From Hyalangium gracile (GTDB taxonomy: Bacteria; Myxococcota; Myxococcia; Myxococcales; Myxococcaceae), in assembly GCF_020103725.1 (NCBI RefSeq), contig NZ_JAHXBG010000008.1:372001-436000 (forward strand): a DNA stretch of 64,000 nt. The letters are read 5' to 3'. The notes beneath the pieces are model-generated. The model was given only the letters and a program-made list of their open reading frames with translations, was not told the origin of the DNA and made no database searches. This document shows positions 46,601 to 54,414 of the stretch, piece by piece. A program made the translations under genes and the position numbers. The number at the start of each line of letters is the position of its first letter. Within the stretch, counting starts at the first letter, position 1.

Positions 46601-47961
46601 GAGACTACGTACGCCTGTACCAGCGCATGCCGGACCGCCCCGAGGATGTCTCGCGCCTGGGCCTGGAGCCGGAGCTGCGCGTGCGTCGGTATGCGCTGGC
46701 TCGCGGGAGCTGGCAGCTGCGGGAGGACGCCGCCCTGGACCGGGGGCCCTGGGAGCTCGTGCTGGACACGCTGCGCGAGCCACTCCCGACGGAGGAGGAA
46801 GCCGCCGCGGCGCTCGGCTGGGAGCTCCTGCTGACGTGGACGGAGGGCCGGCTGGGACGCGAGGCCACCCAGCGCGCGCTCCTGCCGCGCCTGTTCTCGA
46901 GGATGAAGCGAGGAGGAGTCCTGCTCCCCACGGAGGCGCGCACGGCGGCGCAGCTGCTCGCCGTGCAGGAACTGCTCGCGGATCAGCTCCGGGACCTGGT
47001 GGAGGAGCTCCTCCTGGCCGCGCGGGCGGAGGACCTCGGGCGCTTCACCCGGCTGGTGGAGGACAAGCTGGCACCGCCCCCTCGGGTGGGACCGGGGCTG
47101 CTCAAGGCCGTGCAAGGGACGGTGGAGGCGTTCCGCGCGGGCACGCTGGGGCGGGAGGAGGCGGGCTCACGTCTGGTCCGGCAGCTGAGTGCCTTCGAGG
47201 TGGAGGCGTCCTCCCTGCTCGCGGCGCTGATGGGGGCTCGTACTCTCGAGGACACCAAGCAGGTGCTGGCGTCCCTTCCTCCTCGGAAGGTGGAGCTGGA
47301 GCCGGGAAAGGAGGTCCACCGGATCCACGCGGACTTCGTGGGGCAGCTCGTCCAGGCCATGCAGCAGGCGCTGCACGGGAGTGCCGAGCAGCCCGGTGCG
47401 CTCGAGTACCGGGCGTCATCCGACTCGCTCACGCTGGAGTTCGAGCTGACCAAGCGCAAGGCCCACTCCGCCGTGGGCTTCTGCGAGGGCGTCTGCACGG
47501 CGGTGGACCTGGCGCTCTGGGAGCGGCCGGAGTTCCTCCAGTGCGTCTTCTGGGACGAGGAGGGGACCGCGCAGGGCGGCATGCACCTGCTGCTCGTGGA
47601 GGAGGGTGGCAAGCGCTACCTCTCGCTGCCGGGCATCAACCCTTCGGTGAAGCTGCTGGCCCGGGTGGAGGCCTCGGTGTTCCTGGATGCGGTGGTGGAC
47701 TTCGGCTGGCGGCTGGCGCGACGGCTGGGACTCCAGGGCGTGTGGGTGCCCACCTCGCCAGCCATCCACTCGAACCGGCGGGCCATCCATGAGGAGCTCG
47801 CGCGCCGCGACTGGACGTTCCGGGGCGGGCAGCTGCACGAGTTCAGCACGGAGCCCTACCGCTACTCCTTCGATCAGGTGCTGGAGGTCCCGGAGAGCTA
47901 CCTCCCGATGAGTTCTTCCAGCGCGGGGATGTCCAGCCCCGGCAACTCGCGGATAGAGTGA
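43693..47961 (+). CDS. 1422-residue alpha-solenoid protein of unknown function
   Basis: A very large soluble protein, unrecognised. Residues 1-560 are about 13 degenerate repeats of 39-45 residues built on [AERSQ]-x-G-[IVLM]-[DENH]-P-x-x-x-L-x-[YF]-G-[LVI]-P-x-L. Examples are AGIDPETPLKYGAAPL (16), RGVDRTRAEQYGVRA (102), SGIDPLFVLTAGIPAL (298), RGMNPGVFLAFGLPRA (379) and LGVDPEAALAYAVPSL (418). The length and all-helical character suggest a HEAT-like solenoid. Similar pieces continue to about residue 800. Residues about 1190-1400 look globular (HRIHADFVGQLVQAMQQALH; FCEGVCTAVDLALWERPEFL). No signal peptide or TM. It overlaps the SRPBCC gene by 4 bp. Confidence 0.7.
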   Translation: MDAALQALTSRLQQAGIDPETPLKYGAAPLTDHANRLGQPVEPWLAPLAEFVEVLHARGLHLWSPLYFSVSYLADVAGERPERLEPLLRALSRLLLTLEERGVDRTRAEQYGVRASAQALKKSADALLAVLAFATRFAEKGIEPGWMLDRVVPALWGVAEEEAPVFQGLLGTLEQAAMRLAELEVSPGYPFSAGAAALCAYGPAARDHWEAWLERAVRMARSLRGTELHPYALFEYGLTGVAQPTVLEPAQVTAALDIAVALCDRRMAAAPTLQSGFTSFGVPPRIALEVADELARSGIDPLFVLTAGIPALLRVEREGERAVERVPRLVELAKAIQARGHSLRLTFEDGLPAAATLEELYPGLFGRALALAEEMVARGMNPGVFLAFGLPRALSRAHGQPWAADECLELSRELIALGVDPEAALAYAVPSLLNLCGTDAGRFPPLRRALRDLIATLRSQGLDPKEILFYDVQSLASAGGQPLALGDLLARLQALLEQMEARGVDPRPFLMKGLPVAAREAVGKPWVLVASLEAAGRRVAAGRGDEVATLFAQGSAPLAQVSGEDASTFEQLLLSLEGRFPVLPGELVGPAVSAACLLAGSQPALLERALDVIRRRLERPTLDAAERAVVSELPGLVALAEEPEALAPLMDAAIDAVRRLPTEDSLHERFLRHGLGAISVVAGRDSRSAVALLSQLADGLLRWPLLAPSILKYGAYPVARRSRQGSDDLLRGIKALADWARALDPQDGDFEYALERAVGLCGAVSREALPAFIEALAVLREAIPEPGPARRVFFQELETAHGLVGQWPEAWSRLVAPILRTHRHRSGAVLSALSWLGERHIQAPTDLDVLREIVTQTGVRAADILLHLIRPAMNEGILKDLSADRELLQRYLREISFPDARLYARYREIQQDPAATEAEKRARGGALREEIDALQQALRQGTLSPEQEASPLLGVALSHLFPPALGATRRDYVRLYQRMPDRPEDVSRLGLEPELRVRRYALARGSWQLREDAALDRGPWELVLDTLREPLPTEEEAAAALGWELLLTWTEGRLGREATQRALLPRLFSRMKRGGVLLPTEARTAAQLLAVQELLADQLRDLVEELLLAARAEDLGRFTRLVEDKLAPPPRVGPGLLKAVQGTVEAFRAGTLGREEAGSRLVRQLSAFEVEASSLLAALMGARTLEDTKQVLASLPPRKVELEPGKEVHRIHADFVGQLVQAMQQALHGSAEQPGALEYRASSDSLTLEFELTKRKAHSAVGFCEGVCTAVDLALWERPEFLQCVFWDEEGTAQGGMHLLLVEEGGKRYLSLPGINPSVKLLARVEASVFLDAVVDFGWRLARRLGLQGVWVPTSPAIHSNRRAIHEELARRDWTFRGGQLHEFSTEPYRYSFDQVLEVPESYLPMSSSSAGMSSPGNSRIE

Positions 47962-48473
47962 CGGGCTCCATGCCAGAGACCGCCATCGAGCCCTCCACGT
48001 TGCCGCTGCAGAGTGCCGCTCCCGACGCCAGCGTCCGGCGCTTCACAGAGACCATCGCCACGACGCTGGCTCCCGAGGTCGTCTGGGCGGAGTTCACGCG
48101 CGCGCTGACAAACTCGCAGGAGGCCGTGCTCTGGCCCAACGAGGTGTCCACCGTGCGCGCGCTCCAGCCTCCGCTCGCCACGGGGGCGGTGCTGGCCGAA
48201 CGGATCCAGTACAACGGTGCGGTGGTGCACTACCGCCTGTTGCGCTTCGAGCCCTCGCGCCTGCTGGTGGAGTACGGCTCCCTGCAGGGGCACCCCCTCT
48301 CGGGCGGCGCCGTCGTGTCCGTCGAGGGCTCCGAAGGGGCCGCCACCCTGCGGTGGCAGGGCGAGTACCGCGGCTCGGAGGCGCAGCTCGGTCTGCTGGA
48401 TCGCTTCCGCGCCGCCTTCTTCGGGAAGCTCGCGCTCCAGTTCAAGCAGCTGGAGTCCGCTCAGCGGCGCTGA
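47958..48473 (+). CDS. SRPBCC (START/Bet v1-like) family protein
   Basis: A 171-residue soluble protein with a GTG at 47958 overlapping the solenoid gene's stop; an ATG at 47970 is an alternative. The pattern RRFTETIATTLAPEVVWAEF, a middle LLRFEPSRLLVEYGSLQ and C-terminal helix LGLLDRFRAAFFGKLALQFK match the polyketide-cyclase/START helix-grip fold. Such proteins bind small hydrophobic ligands; catalysis is not evident. Being coupled to the solenoid gene suggests they act together. Its last 13 bp overlap the convergent gene. Confidence 0.7.
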   Translation: MTGSMPETAIEPSTLPLQSAAPDASVRRFTETIATTLAPEVVWAEFTRALTNSQEAVLWPNEVSTVRALQPPLATGAVLAERIQYNGAVVHYRLLRFEPSRLLVEYGSLQGHPLSGGAVVSVEGSEGAATLRWQGEYRGSEAQLGLLDRFRAAFFGKLALQFKQLESAQRR

Positions 48474-48907
48474 GCGCCCTTCACGTAGCGCTGGCCTCGG
48501 GGCATGCTGTACGGGGTGAGCGGCAGGAGCGCCTGGGGGTTGATGTGCGGCGGATAGGCCGTCGCCTCCGGGTAGGCCCTGCCGTACAGCGGAACCGAGT
48601 CCAGCCCCGCCCTGGGCGTCACGACCAGGCCGCGGCTGCGCCGGGTGTTGGCGCCGCGCGGGTTGTGGAACCAGGCCTTCTGTCCGCTGAAGTAGATGGC
48701 GGTCCAGTCGCGCTGGCGATCGGCCAGGTAGAACTGCTGGCCCGTGGCGGCCTTGTCCGCCCAGTTGTTCGCGCGCGTGGGGTTGTCGTTGATGAAGGGG
48801 TTGGAGATGAGCGGCGCGCTGAAGCTGGGAGCCGTGTACAGGTACACGAAGCTGGAGCCCTGGAGCGGCACGTCCCGGCAGTCCGTGGCGGTGTAGCAGT
48901 ACGTCAT
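48461..48907 (-). CDS. Stand-alone domain like the C-terminus of N-acetylmuramoyl-L-alanine amidases
   Basis: A protein of about 148 residues (ATG 48907, GGAGG 12 nt upstream; a GTG at 48988 would add 27 residues). The pattern FVYLYTAPSFSAPLISNPFI, ANNWADKAATGQQFYLADRQ, DWTAIYFSGQKAWFHNPRG and LYGRAYPEATAYPPHI resembles, from memory, the non-catalytic C-terminal domain of actinomycete secreted amidases. Here no amidase domain and no signal peptide precede it. It may be a truncated remnant or a free-standing wall/inhibitor-like domain. It converges on the SRPBCC gene with a 13-bp overlap. An AT-rich candidate promoter lies at about 49021-49060. Confidence 0.6.
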   Translation of the reverse strand: MTYCYTATDCRDVPLQGSSFVYLYTAPSFSAPLISNPFINDNPTRANNWADKAATGQQFYLADRQRDWTAIYFSGQKAWFHNPRGANTRRSRGLVVTPRAGLDSVPLYGRAYPEATAYPPHINPQALLPLTPYSMPRGQRYVKGAQRR

Positions 48908-49020
48908 CGGCGGCTGGTTCCTCCGGAAGTTCGGAGAAATCGTCACGACGTTCCGGTTCGCGGTTGCCAGGCTCCTTCGGGATGGCACGCGACGCAGGGT
49001 CGCGGCGCTTGGATTTCCGG

Positions 49021-49060
49021 TTATTCGTCAAATCAAGAATATGCGGAAATCAAGACAGGG
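49021..49060 (-). promoter_or_regulatory. AT-rich patch with direct repeats upstream of the amidase-like domain gene
   Basis: This roughly 40-bp stretch is far richer in A/T than its surroundings. It contains two copies of AAATCAAGA (49030-49038 and 49047-49055), spaced 17 bp start to start. On the minus strand TTGATT-like and TATTCT-like elements could serve as -35/-10. It is the most promoter-like place between the two minus-strand genes here. No exact promoter is claimed. Confidence 0.35.
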
Positions 49061-49081
49061 CGGCCTGGGGTGAGGCCTTGC

Positions 49082-49468
49082 TCAGGAGCGTTGCTCGATG
49101 AGCTCCACCCGGTAGCCATCCGGGTCCTCGACGAAGGCGATGACCGTGGTGCCGTGCTTCATGGGCCCCGGCTCGCGGACGATCTTCCCGCCGGCCTGGC
49201 GGATGGAGTCGCAGGTGGCGCGGATGTCCTGCACGCCCAGGGCGATGTGGCCGTAGGCGTTGCCGAGCTCGTACTTGGAGGTGTCCCAGTTGTGGGTGAG
49301 CTCGATGGCGGGGTGGGTGTCCTCGGGGCCGTAGCCCACGAAGGCCAGGGTGAACTTCCCGTCGGGGTAGTCCTTGCGCCGCAGCAGCTTCATTCCGAGC
49401 ACGCGGGTGTAGAAGTCCAGGGAGCGCTCGAGGTCTCCCACTCGCAGCATGGTGTGCAGGATTCTCAT
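49082..49468 (-). CDS. gloA: Glyoxalase I (lactoylglutathione lyase)
   Basis: A 128-residue protein with ATG 49468 preceded by GAGGCG (a GTG two codons earlier is possible). VOC-fold motifs: [54 protein letters not shown] (His metal ligand), and [17 protein letters not shown] (Glu ligand). It isomerises the hemithioacetal of methylglyoxal. It is close to E. coli GloA in length and motif placement. The gene lies divergent to the TonB receptor, 101 bp or more away. Confidence 0.92.
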   Translation of the reverse strand: MRILHTMLRVGDLERSLDFYTRVLGMKLLRRKDYPDGKFTLAFVGYGPEDTHPAIELTHNWDTSKYELGNAYGHIALGVQDIRATCDSIRQAGGKIVREPGPMKHGTTVIAFVEDPDGYRVELIEQRS

Positions 49469-49569
49469 GCCCACGCCTCATAGCCCGGCTGGTGGGCGAG
49501 GGGCTGTTGATTCAGCGGGGGAGGGGGGCTCGGCCCGGCCGCTTCGCTAGACAGTCATCTCGTGGCTTG

Positions 49570-51819
49570 ATGAGGTGTCGGGCACCCATCATGTCCTGTC
49601 GCTCTCGCTCGCTCGTGCTCCTCTCGCTGGGCGCCCTCCTGGGTGCGCTCCTGGGCTCGGGTCCGGCGTGGGGGCAGGCGGATGCAGGCACGGTCGCTCC
49701 GGAGGAGCCGGCCCCGGATGCGGGCACCGGGCGCCAGGAGACGCTCATCACCGACACCACGCGCCACACCGAGGCGCCGCTGGGGCGTGCGTCGAGCACG
49801 GTGGATCGCGCGGACCTCGAGCGCCGCCTGCCGCGCTCCGCCCCCGACGCGCTCCGCTGGGAGCCGGGCGTCTTCGTGCAGCAGACGGCTCACGCCCAGG
49901 GCTCGGCCTACGTGCGCGGCCTCACGGGGCAGCAGACCCTGGCCCTCTTCGATGGGGTACGGCTCAACACCAGCACCTGGCGCCAGGGGCCCAACCAGTA
50001 CTTCTTCACCCTCGACTCGCGCTCCCTGGACTCGGTGGAGGTGCTGCGCGGTGGAGCCTCCACGCCCTATGGCTCGGACGCGCTGGGTGGCGTGCTGCTC
50101 GCCCATCCCATCGAGCCTCCCACCACGCGCACGCCCTTGCGGCCCACGCTGCAGCTGCGCGGCGCCACCGCGGATCAGGAGCGCGGCGGACGGCTCCAGG
50201 TGCAGGGGGCCACCGAGCGGCTCGGCTTCATCGGCGGCGTCGGCGGACGGCGCGTGGGCCTGCTCGAGAGCGGCGGCCTCGTGCTCAACCCCAGCGACGG
50301 CAAGCTCCCCGAGGTTCCTCGCTTCGCGCCGGATGAGCGCACCCAGCTGGGCACCGGCTTCGATGAGCTCACCGCCGATGGCCGCCTCGTGTGGCGCTTC
50401 TCGGAGCAGGACACGCTCACGGCCGCCGCCTACCTCTATCGCCAGTACGACGCGCCCCGCACGGACCAGTGCGCTCCGCCCTTCTCGCGCTTCGACGAGT
50501 GCATGCGGTACGACGAGCAGTTCCGCACGCTCGCGTACGTGGCCTGGGAGCGCACCGGGCCCGAGGGCGTGTCCTCCCGAGCCACCCTCTCGTGGCAGCG
50601 CCAGCACGAGCAGCGCATCTTCGACCGGCCTGCCTTCGCGGTGATCGATCGAGGCACGGACGACGTGGACACCTTCGGCACCACCGTGCGCATCACGCCT
50701 GCCATCCGCACGCTGGCCGGGCGCCGGCTGCTCCTCACCTTCGGCGGCGACGGCGCGCTGGACCTGGTGAGCTCCTCCGCGCTCACCCGCTTCCTCTCGC
50801 TGGGGGCCGAGCTTCAGCGCAGCCGGGGCCAGTACCTGGACGGCTCGCGCTACTTCACCGGCGGCGCCTTCGTGGATGGGGCCTGGCAGGTACACCCCCG
50901 CCTCACCGTACGAGCCGGTACGCGGCTGGGCCTGGCGCTGGCCCGTGCCTCCGCGGATCCCGAGTCCGGAACGCAGGCCGTGAACGGCCTGTGGGTGCCC
51001 TGGGTGGGCCATGCGGGCGCGGAGTGGCGGGTGACACCTGCACTCACGTTGCTGGCGCACCTGGATCACTCGTTCCGCGCGCCCAACCTGGATGATCTCA
51101 CCTCGCGGCAGCAGACCGGCCCCGGCTTCCAGTTCGAGAACGCGGAGCTGGGCCCCGAGCGCGCCACCACCCTGGACCTGGGCGCCCGCATGCGCTCCGG
51201 GCCGCTGTCCCTGGAGGGCTGGGGCTTCGCCACCCGCATTCACGGCGCCATCATCCGTCGCCCTCGCGACGTGGGGGACTGTCCCCCCTCCACACCCCAG
51301 TGCGGCTCGTCGTGGTCGCGCTTCCAGCTCGTCAACGCCGCCTCCGACAGCGTCCTCTACGGGCTGGAGGGCAGCGCGCGCTTGAGGCTCCCGGCCTCGC
51401 TCGCGCTCCAGACGGGCGTGGCCTGGGCCTGGGGAGAGAGCCCCAACCCCGCGGAGCCTCCCAGCAATCCGGCCATCCCGTATGCATCGCGCGTCCCCCT
51501 GTCCCGCGTGCCGCCGCTCAATGGCACGGCGGAGCTGCTCTGGTCCCACCCGTGGGGCTTCTCCGCGAGCGCGGGCCTGCGCTGGGCGCTCATGCAGGAG
51601 CGGCTCGCGGTGGCTGATCGCTCCGATGCGCGCATCCCCATTGGGGGAACCCCTGGGTACGCGGTGGTGGATCTGCGTGCCTCCTGGCGCCTGGGGACTC
51701 GGCTGGTGCTGGCGGCCGTCCTGGAAAATGTCACCGACGCGGCGTACCGCTCGCATGGCTCGAGTGTGAATGGACCTGGGCGCGGAGTGATTGTATCCCT
51801 GGAGACCACCCCTTTCTGA
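49570..51819 (+). CDS. TonB-dependent outer-membrane receptor
   Basis: About 749 residues; start ATG 49570 or 49591 (the latter gives a signal peptide starting right after it). The signal peptide is LVLLSLGALLGALLGSGPAW. A plug domain follows (SAPDALRWEPGVFVQQTAHA ... YVRGLTGQQTLALFDGVRLN; RGGASTPYGSDALGGVLLA), then a beta-barrel ending in the outer-membrane Phe (RGVIVSLETTPF). A C-terminal TonB-type receptor of this length imports iron complexes, cobalamin or sugars. The next gene, a lipoprotein, begins 54 bp downstream with a good GGAG site, so the pair is likely an uptake operon. Substrate unknown. Confidence 0.9.
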   Translation: MRCRAPIMSCRSRSLVLLSLGALLGALLGSGPAWGQADAGTVAPEEPAPDAGTGRQETLITDTTRHTEAPLGRASSTVDRADLERRLPRSAPDALRWEPGVFVQQTAHAQGSAYVRGLTGQQTLALFDGVRLNTSTWRQGPNQYFFTLDSRSLDSVEVLRGGASTPYGSDALGGVLLAHPIEPPTTRTPLRPTLQLRGATADQERGGRLQVQGATERLGFIGGVGGRRVGLLESGGLVLNPSDGKLPEVPRFAPDERTQLGTGFDELTADGRLVWRFSEQDTLTAAAYLYRQYDAPRTDQCAPPFSRFDECMRYDEQFRTLAYVAWERTGPEGVSSRATLSWQRQHEQRIFDRPAFAVIDRGTDDVDTFGTTVRITPAIRTLAGRRLLLTFGGDGALDLVSSSALTRFLSLGAELQRSRGQYLDGSRYFTGGAFVDGAWQVHPRLTVRAGTRLGLALARASADPESGTQAVNGLWVPWVGHAGAEWRVTPALTLLAHLDHSFRAPNLDDLTSRQQTGPGFQFENAELGPERATTLDLGARMRSGPLSLEGWGFATRIHGAIIRRPRDVGDCPPSTPQCGSSWSRFQLVNAASDSVLYGLEGSARLRLPASLALQTGVAWAWGESPNPAEPPSNPAIPYASRVPLSRVPPLNGTAELLWSHPWGFSASAGLRWALMQERLAVADRSDARIPIGGTPGYAVVDLRASWRLGTRLVLAAVLENVTDAAYRSHGSSVNGPGRGVIVSLETTPF

Positions 51820-51873
51820 GCGGGTGGTCCGGCCTCCCTTGGCCCGGACGCTTCCACACAGGAGAAACTCCCC

Positions 51874-52983
51874 ATGAAGCGCATCTTGTGGATGGCTGCG
51901 GCGGCCTTGCTCGTCTCCGCGTGCGACGATGATCCGAAGCCCGACGAGACCCCGGATGAAGAAGTTCCCTTCGAGTGCACGCCGGCTCCCGTGCAGACGG
52001 AGAACCTGGGCAGCTGCCAGCCCGCGGCCACGGACTACCGGCCGCGCGAGCCGCAGGTGAACAACTCCGCCTCGGATGCGTGGGCCGCGTGCATCTCGGA
52101 TGACAACGTGTACCACCCCGTCAACCCGAACATCTCCACGGTGGCCCGCGTGGCGGCATTCGAGGACATCGCCCGGCTGCTGTGGCGGGACTGCGAGGCT
52201 CCCACGGCGGAGGACTTCGTCACCGCGTATGACAAGTTCACCCAGCCCGAGGGCCTGGGCTCCCGCGTGCAGCGGCGCGAGGACTACCACTACCCGCCGG
52301 CTCCCGGGGGCAAGCGCTGCCGGGACGAGGGCGTGCCCGAGACGGCGCCGGATCGCTGCGTGGGCCCGTCCAAGCTGCTGCCCATCATCACCGACGCCTT
52401 CACCCGGGGAGGGCAGGGTGAGGCTCCGCGCGTGCAGGCCGCGCGCATCGAGGCGGCGCTGCTGTGGTTCCTCTACATCTCGCCCATCTCCGAGGTGAAC
52501 ACCTGCACCACCACGCCGAACGACTGTGACAGCTCGTGGGCCTACTACACGGGCGGCACCGAGCGCGGGGCGCCGGTGGGGCTGGCCTCGTACGTGCGCA
52601 ACGTGGGGCCGCAGACGCATGACCGGGCCTATGACGCCGCGCTGGCGGTGCGGTGCTGGCGCAACCTGGACAACGAGACGGGCGCCGCGACGAACACCGC
52701 GCTGCGCGACCGGGCGCTCGCCCAGTATGACAAGGCCCTGCTGCGCGGCGTGGCGCTCATCCTGCGCCAGCGCCTCACCCAGCTCCCGCAGGGCTCCGAG
52801 GAGGACCAGCGGGTGCGGCTGACCTTCATCAACACCCTGGGGCCCTTCCTGGACCGGGAGGCCCGCACCCGCAACCCGGCGCTGGCCGACACCCTGAAGG
52901 CCGAGGTGTCCAAGACGAGCGCCGCGGACGTGGATGTCGACGCCGCCACCGCCGCGCTCGACTCCCTGTTCTCCTGCCCGTAG
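51874..52983 (+). CDS. Predicted lipoprotein downstream of TonB receptor
   Basis: A 369-residue protein. Signal MKRILWMAAAALLVSAC gives a lipobox Cys at residue 17 followed by DDDPKPDET, an acidic stretch. The mature domain has many Cys (CQPAATD, CISDDN, CEAPTAE, CRDEGVP, CVGPSK, CTTTPNDCDS, CWRN, CP at the end), suggesting disulfides. No family recognised; the segment VARVAAFEDIARLLWRDCEA is helical. Pairing with the TonB receptor suggests surface binding of the receptor's ligand. It is followed by a strong hairpin (52993-53026). Confidence 0.65.
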   Translation: MKRILWMAAAALLVSACDDDPKPDETPDEEVPFECTPAPVQTENLGSCQPAATDYRPREPQVNNSASDAWAACISDDNVYHPVNPNISTVARVAAFEDIARLLWRDCEAPTAEDFVTAYDKFTQPEGLGSRVQRREDYHYPPAPGGKRCRDEGVPETAPDRCVGPSKLLPIITDAFTRGGQGEAPRVQAARIEAALLWFLYISPISEVNTCTTTPNDCDSSWAYYTGGTERGAPVGLASYVRNVGPQTHDRAYDAALAVRCWRNLDNETGAATNTALRDRALAQYDKALLRGVALILRQRLTQLPQGSEEDQRVRLTFINTLGPFLDREARTRNPALADTLKAEVSKTSAADVDVDAATAALDSLFSCP

Positions 52984-52992
52984 TCGCGGCTT

Positions 52993-53026
52993 CCGGAGGG
53001 GCCGGGCGTTGGCCTGGGCCCTCCGG
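52993..53026 (+). terminator. Hairpin downstream of the lipoprotein gene
   Basis: Arms CCGGAGGG (52993-53000) and CCCTCCGG (53019-53026) are perfectly complementary. Further GC pairing inward makes a strong stem. No T-tract follows. It is 10 bp after the stop of the lipoprotein gene and before the ATP-grasp gene, consistent with a transcript end or stability element. Confidence 0.5.
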
Positions 53027-53075
53027 CGTGCGAGCAAGTTGATCTCGGGCCAAAGTCGGGGTGAGGTGGAGGGGA

Positions 53076-54281
53076 ATGAGCCCCTCCCCTCGACAGACCG
53101 TGCTGTGTCTTGCCAGCTTCTTCAAGGGCAACCGCTTCTTCCAGCGGCTCCATGAAGAGGGCTGCTACGTCATCCTCATCACCTCGGACCGCTTCAAGGA
53201 CGAGGACTGGGCCCGGCAGTACATCCACGAGTTCCACTCCGTGGCCTCGTTCGAGGACCGCACCGCGCTCCTGAACGGTGTGGCCTGGCTGTTCCGCAAC
53301 CGGCGCATCGACCGCATCGTGGCCCTGGACGACTTCGACGTGGAGGTCGCCGCCGCCCTGCGCGAGCACTTCCGGATGCCCGGCATGGGAGACTCGGCCT
53401 CGCGCTTCTTCCGCGACAAGCTGGCCATGCGCGTGAAGGCGAAGGAGCTGGGCATCAACGTCCCGCGCTTCACGCCCGTGTTCCATCACCCGGACGTGGC
53501 CAGGTTCCTGGAGGAGGTGCCGGCTCCCTGGCTCATCAAGCCGCGCTCCGAGGCCTCCGCCGTGGGCATCAAGAAGCTGAAGAACGCGGACGAGGCGTGG
53601 GCCACCATCCACGAGCTCGGCGACCGCCAGTCGTTCCACGTCCTGGAGCAGATGATCCCCGGAGACCTGTACCACGTGGACTCGCTCATGCAGGACGGCA
53701 AGATCGCGTTCGTCGAGGTGGGGCGCTACGGCCGCCCGCTGCTGGAGGTCGCCCACGAGGGCGGCATCTACGTCACGCGCACCCAGCCGCGGGACTCGAA
53801 GGAGGCCAAGGAGCTCATCAAGAGCAACGCCGCGGTGCTCGAGGGCTTCGGGCTGCGGCGGGGCGCCTCGCACACCGAGTTCATCATCGGCCGCGATGAC
53901 GGCAAGCCCTACTTCATCGAGACCTCCGCTCGCGTGGGCGGGGCGAACATCTCGGAGATGGTGGAGGCCGCGACCGGGGTGAACCTCTGGAGCGAGTGGG
54001 CCAGGCTCGAGCTGGAGGGCGAGGGCTTCGCCTACAAGGCCCCGAGGACGCGCGAGGAGTTCGGCGGCGTCATCATCTCGCTGGCGAGGGACGAGTACCC
54101 GGACACCTCGTCGTTCAACGATCCGGAGATCGTCGACCGGCTGAAGAAGAAGAACCACATCGGGTTCGTCGTGCGCTCCCCGAAGCAGGAGCGCGTCGAG
54201 GAGCTGCTCAAGAAGTACCTGGAGCGCATCTCGCGGGAGTTCCACGCCTCGCTCCCCGCGCCTCCGAAGTCGACCTCCTGA
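53076..54281 (+). CDS. ATP-grasp family ligase
   Basis: A 401-residue protein with GGAGGGGA directly before ATG 53076. The ATP-grasp core is visible: FRDKLAMRVKAKELGINVPR (presenting the substrate), PWLIKPRSEASAVGIKKLKN (ATP lysine), LEQMIPGDLYHVDSLMQDG, and the metal-binding end PYFIETSARVGGANISEMVE. The N-terminus (TVLCLASFFKGNRFFQRLHE) is a pre-grasp Rossmann domain like those in carboxylate-amine ligases. It likely joins a carboxylate to an amine, thiol or similar. The next gene in the region, a convergent M17 peptidase, may be functionally linked. Substrate unknown. Confidence 0.85.
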   Translation: MSPSPRQTVLCLASFFKGNRFFQRLHEEGCYVILITSDRFKDEDWARQYIHEFHSVASFEDRTALLNGVAWLFRNRRIDRIVALDDFDVEVAAALREHFRMPGMGDSASRFFRDKLAMRVKAKELGINVPRFTPVFHHPDVARFLEEVPAPWLIKPRSEASAVGIKKLKNADEAWATIHELGDRQSFHVLEQMIPGDLYHVDSLMQDGKIAFVEVGRYGRPLLEVAHEGGIYVTRTQPRDSKEAKELIKSNAAVLEGFGLRRGASHTEFIIGRDDGKPYFIETSARVGGANISEMVEAATGVNLWSEWARLELEGEGFAYKAPRTREEFGGVIISLARDEYPDTSSFNDPEIVDRLKKKNHIGFVVRSPKQERVEELLKKYLERISREFHASLPAPPKSTS

Positions 54282-54314
54282 GTCGAGGGGCCCGTGCCGG
54301 ACCAGAGCGCCGCC

Positions 54315-54339
54315 AACTGGTATGCTTGTCATACCAGTT
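54315..54339. repeat. Dispersed 25-bp palindrome, copy 3 (perfect)
   Basis: Arms AACTGGTATG (54315-54324) and CATACCAGTT (54330-54339) are exact inverse complements around CTTGT. Read on the minus strand it differs from copy 1 by a single base, so it is the same element inverted. It lies between the convergent ATP-grasp and aminopeptidase genes, where it could also act as a bidirectional hairpin. No T-run flanks it. Confidence 0.8.
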
Positions 54340-54414
54340 CGCAGCAAGTCCGGCCGACAGGCAGGGGCCCGGACCACGGGCAGGGGAGACTGTCCCTGCC
54401 GAGAGCCAGGCCGC

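Noticed and set aside
49555-53037. 1160-codon minus-strand frame opposite the TonB receptor and lipoprotein
   Set aside because: The plus-strand genes have signal peptides, plug/barrel features and ribosome-binding sites; this frame has none.
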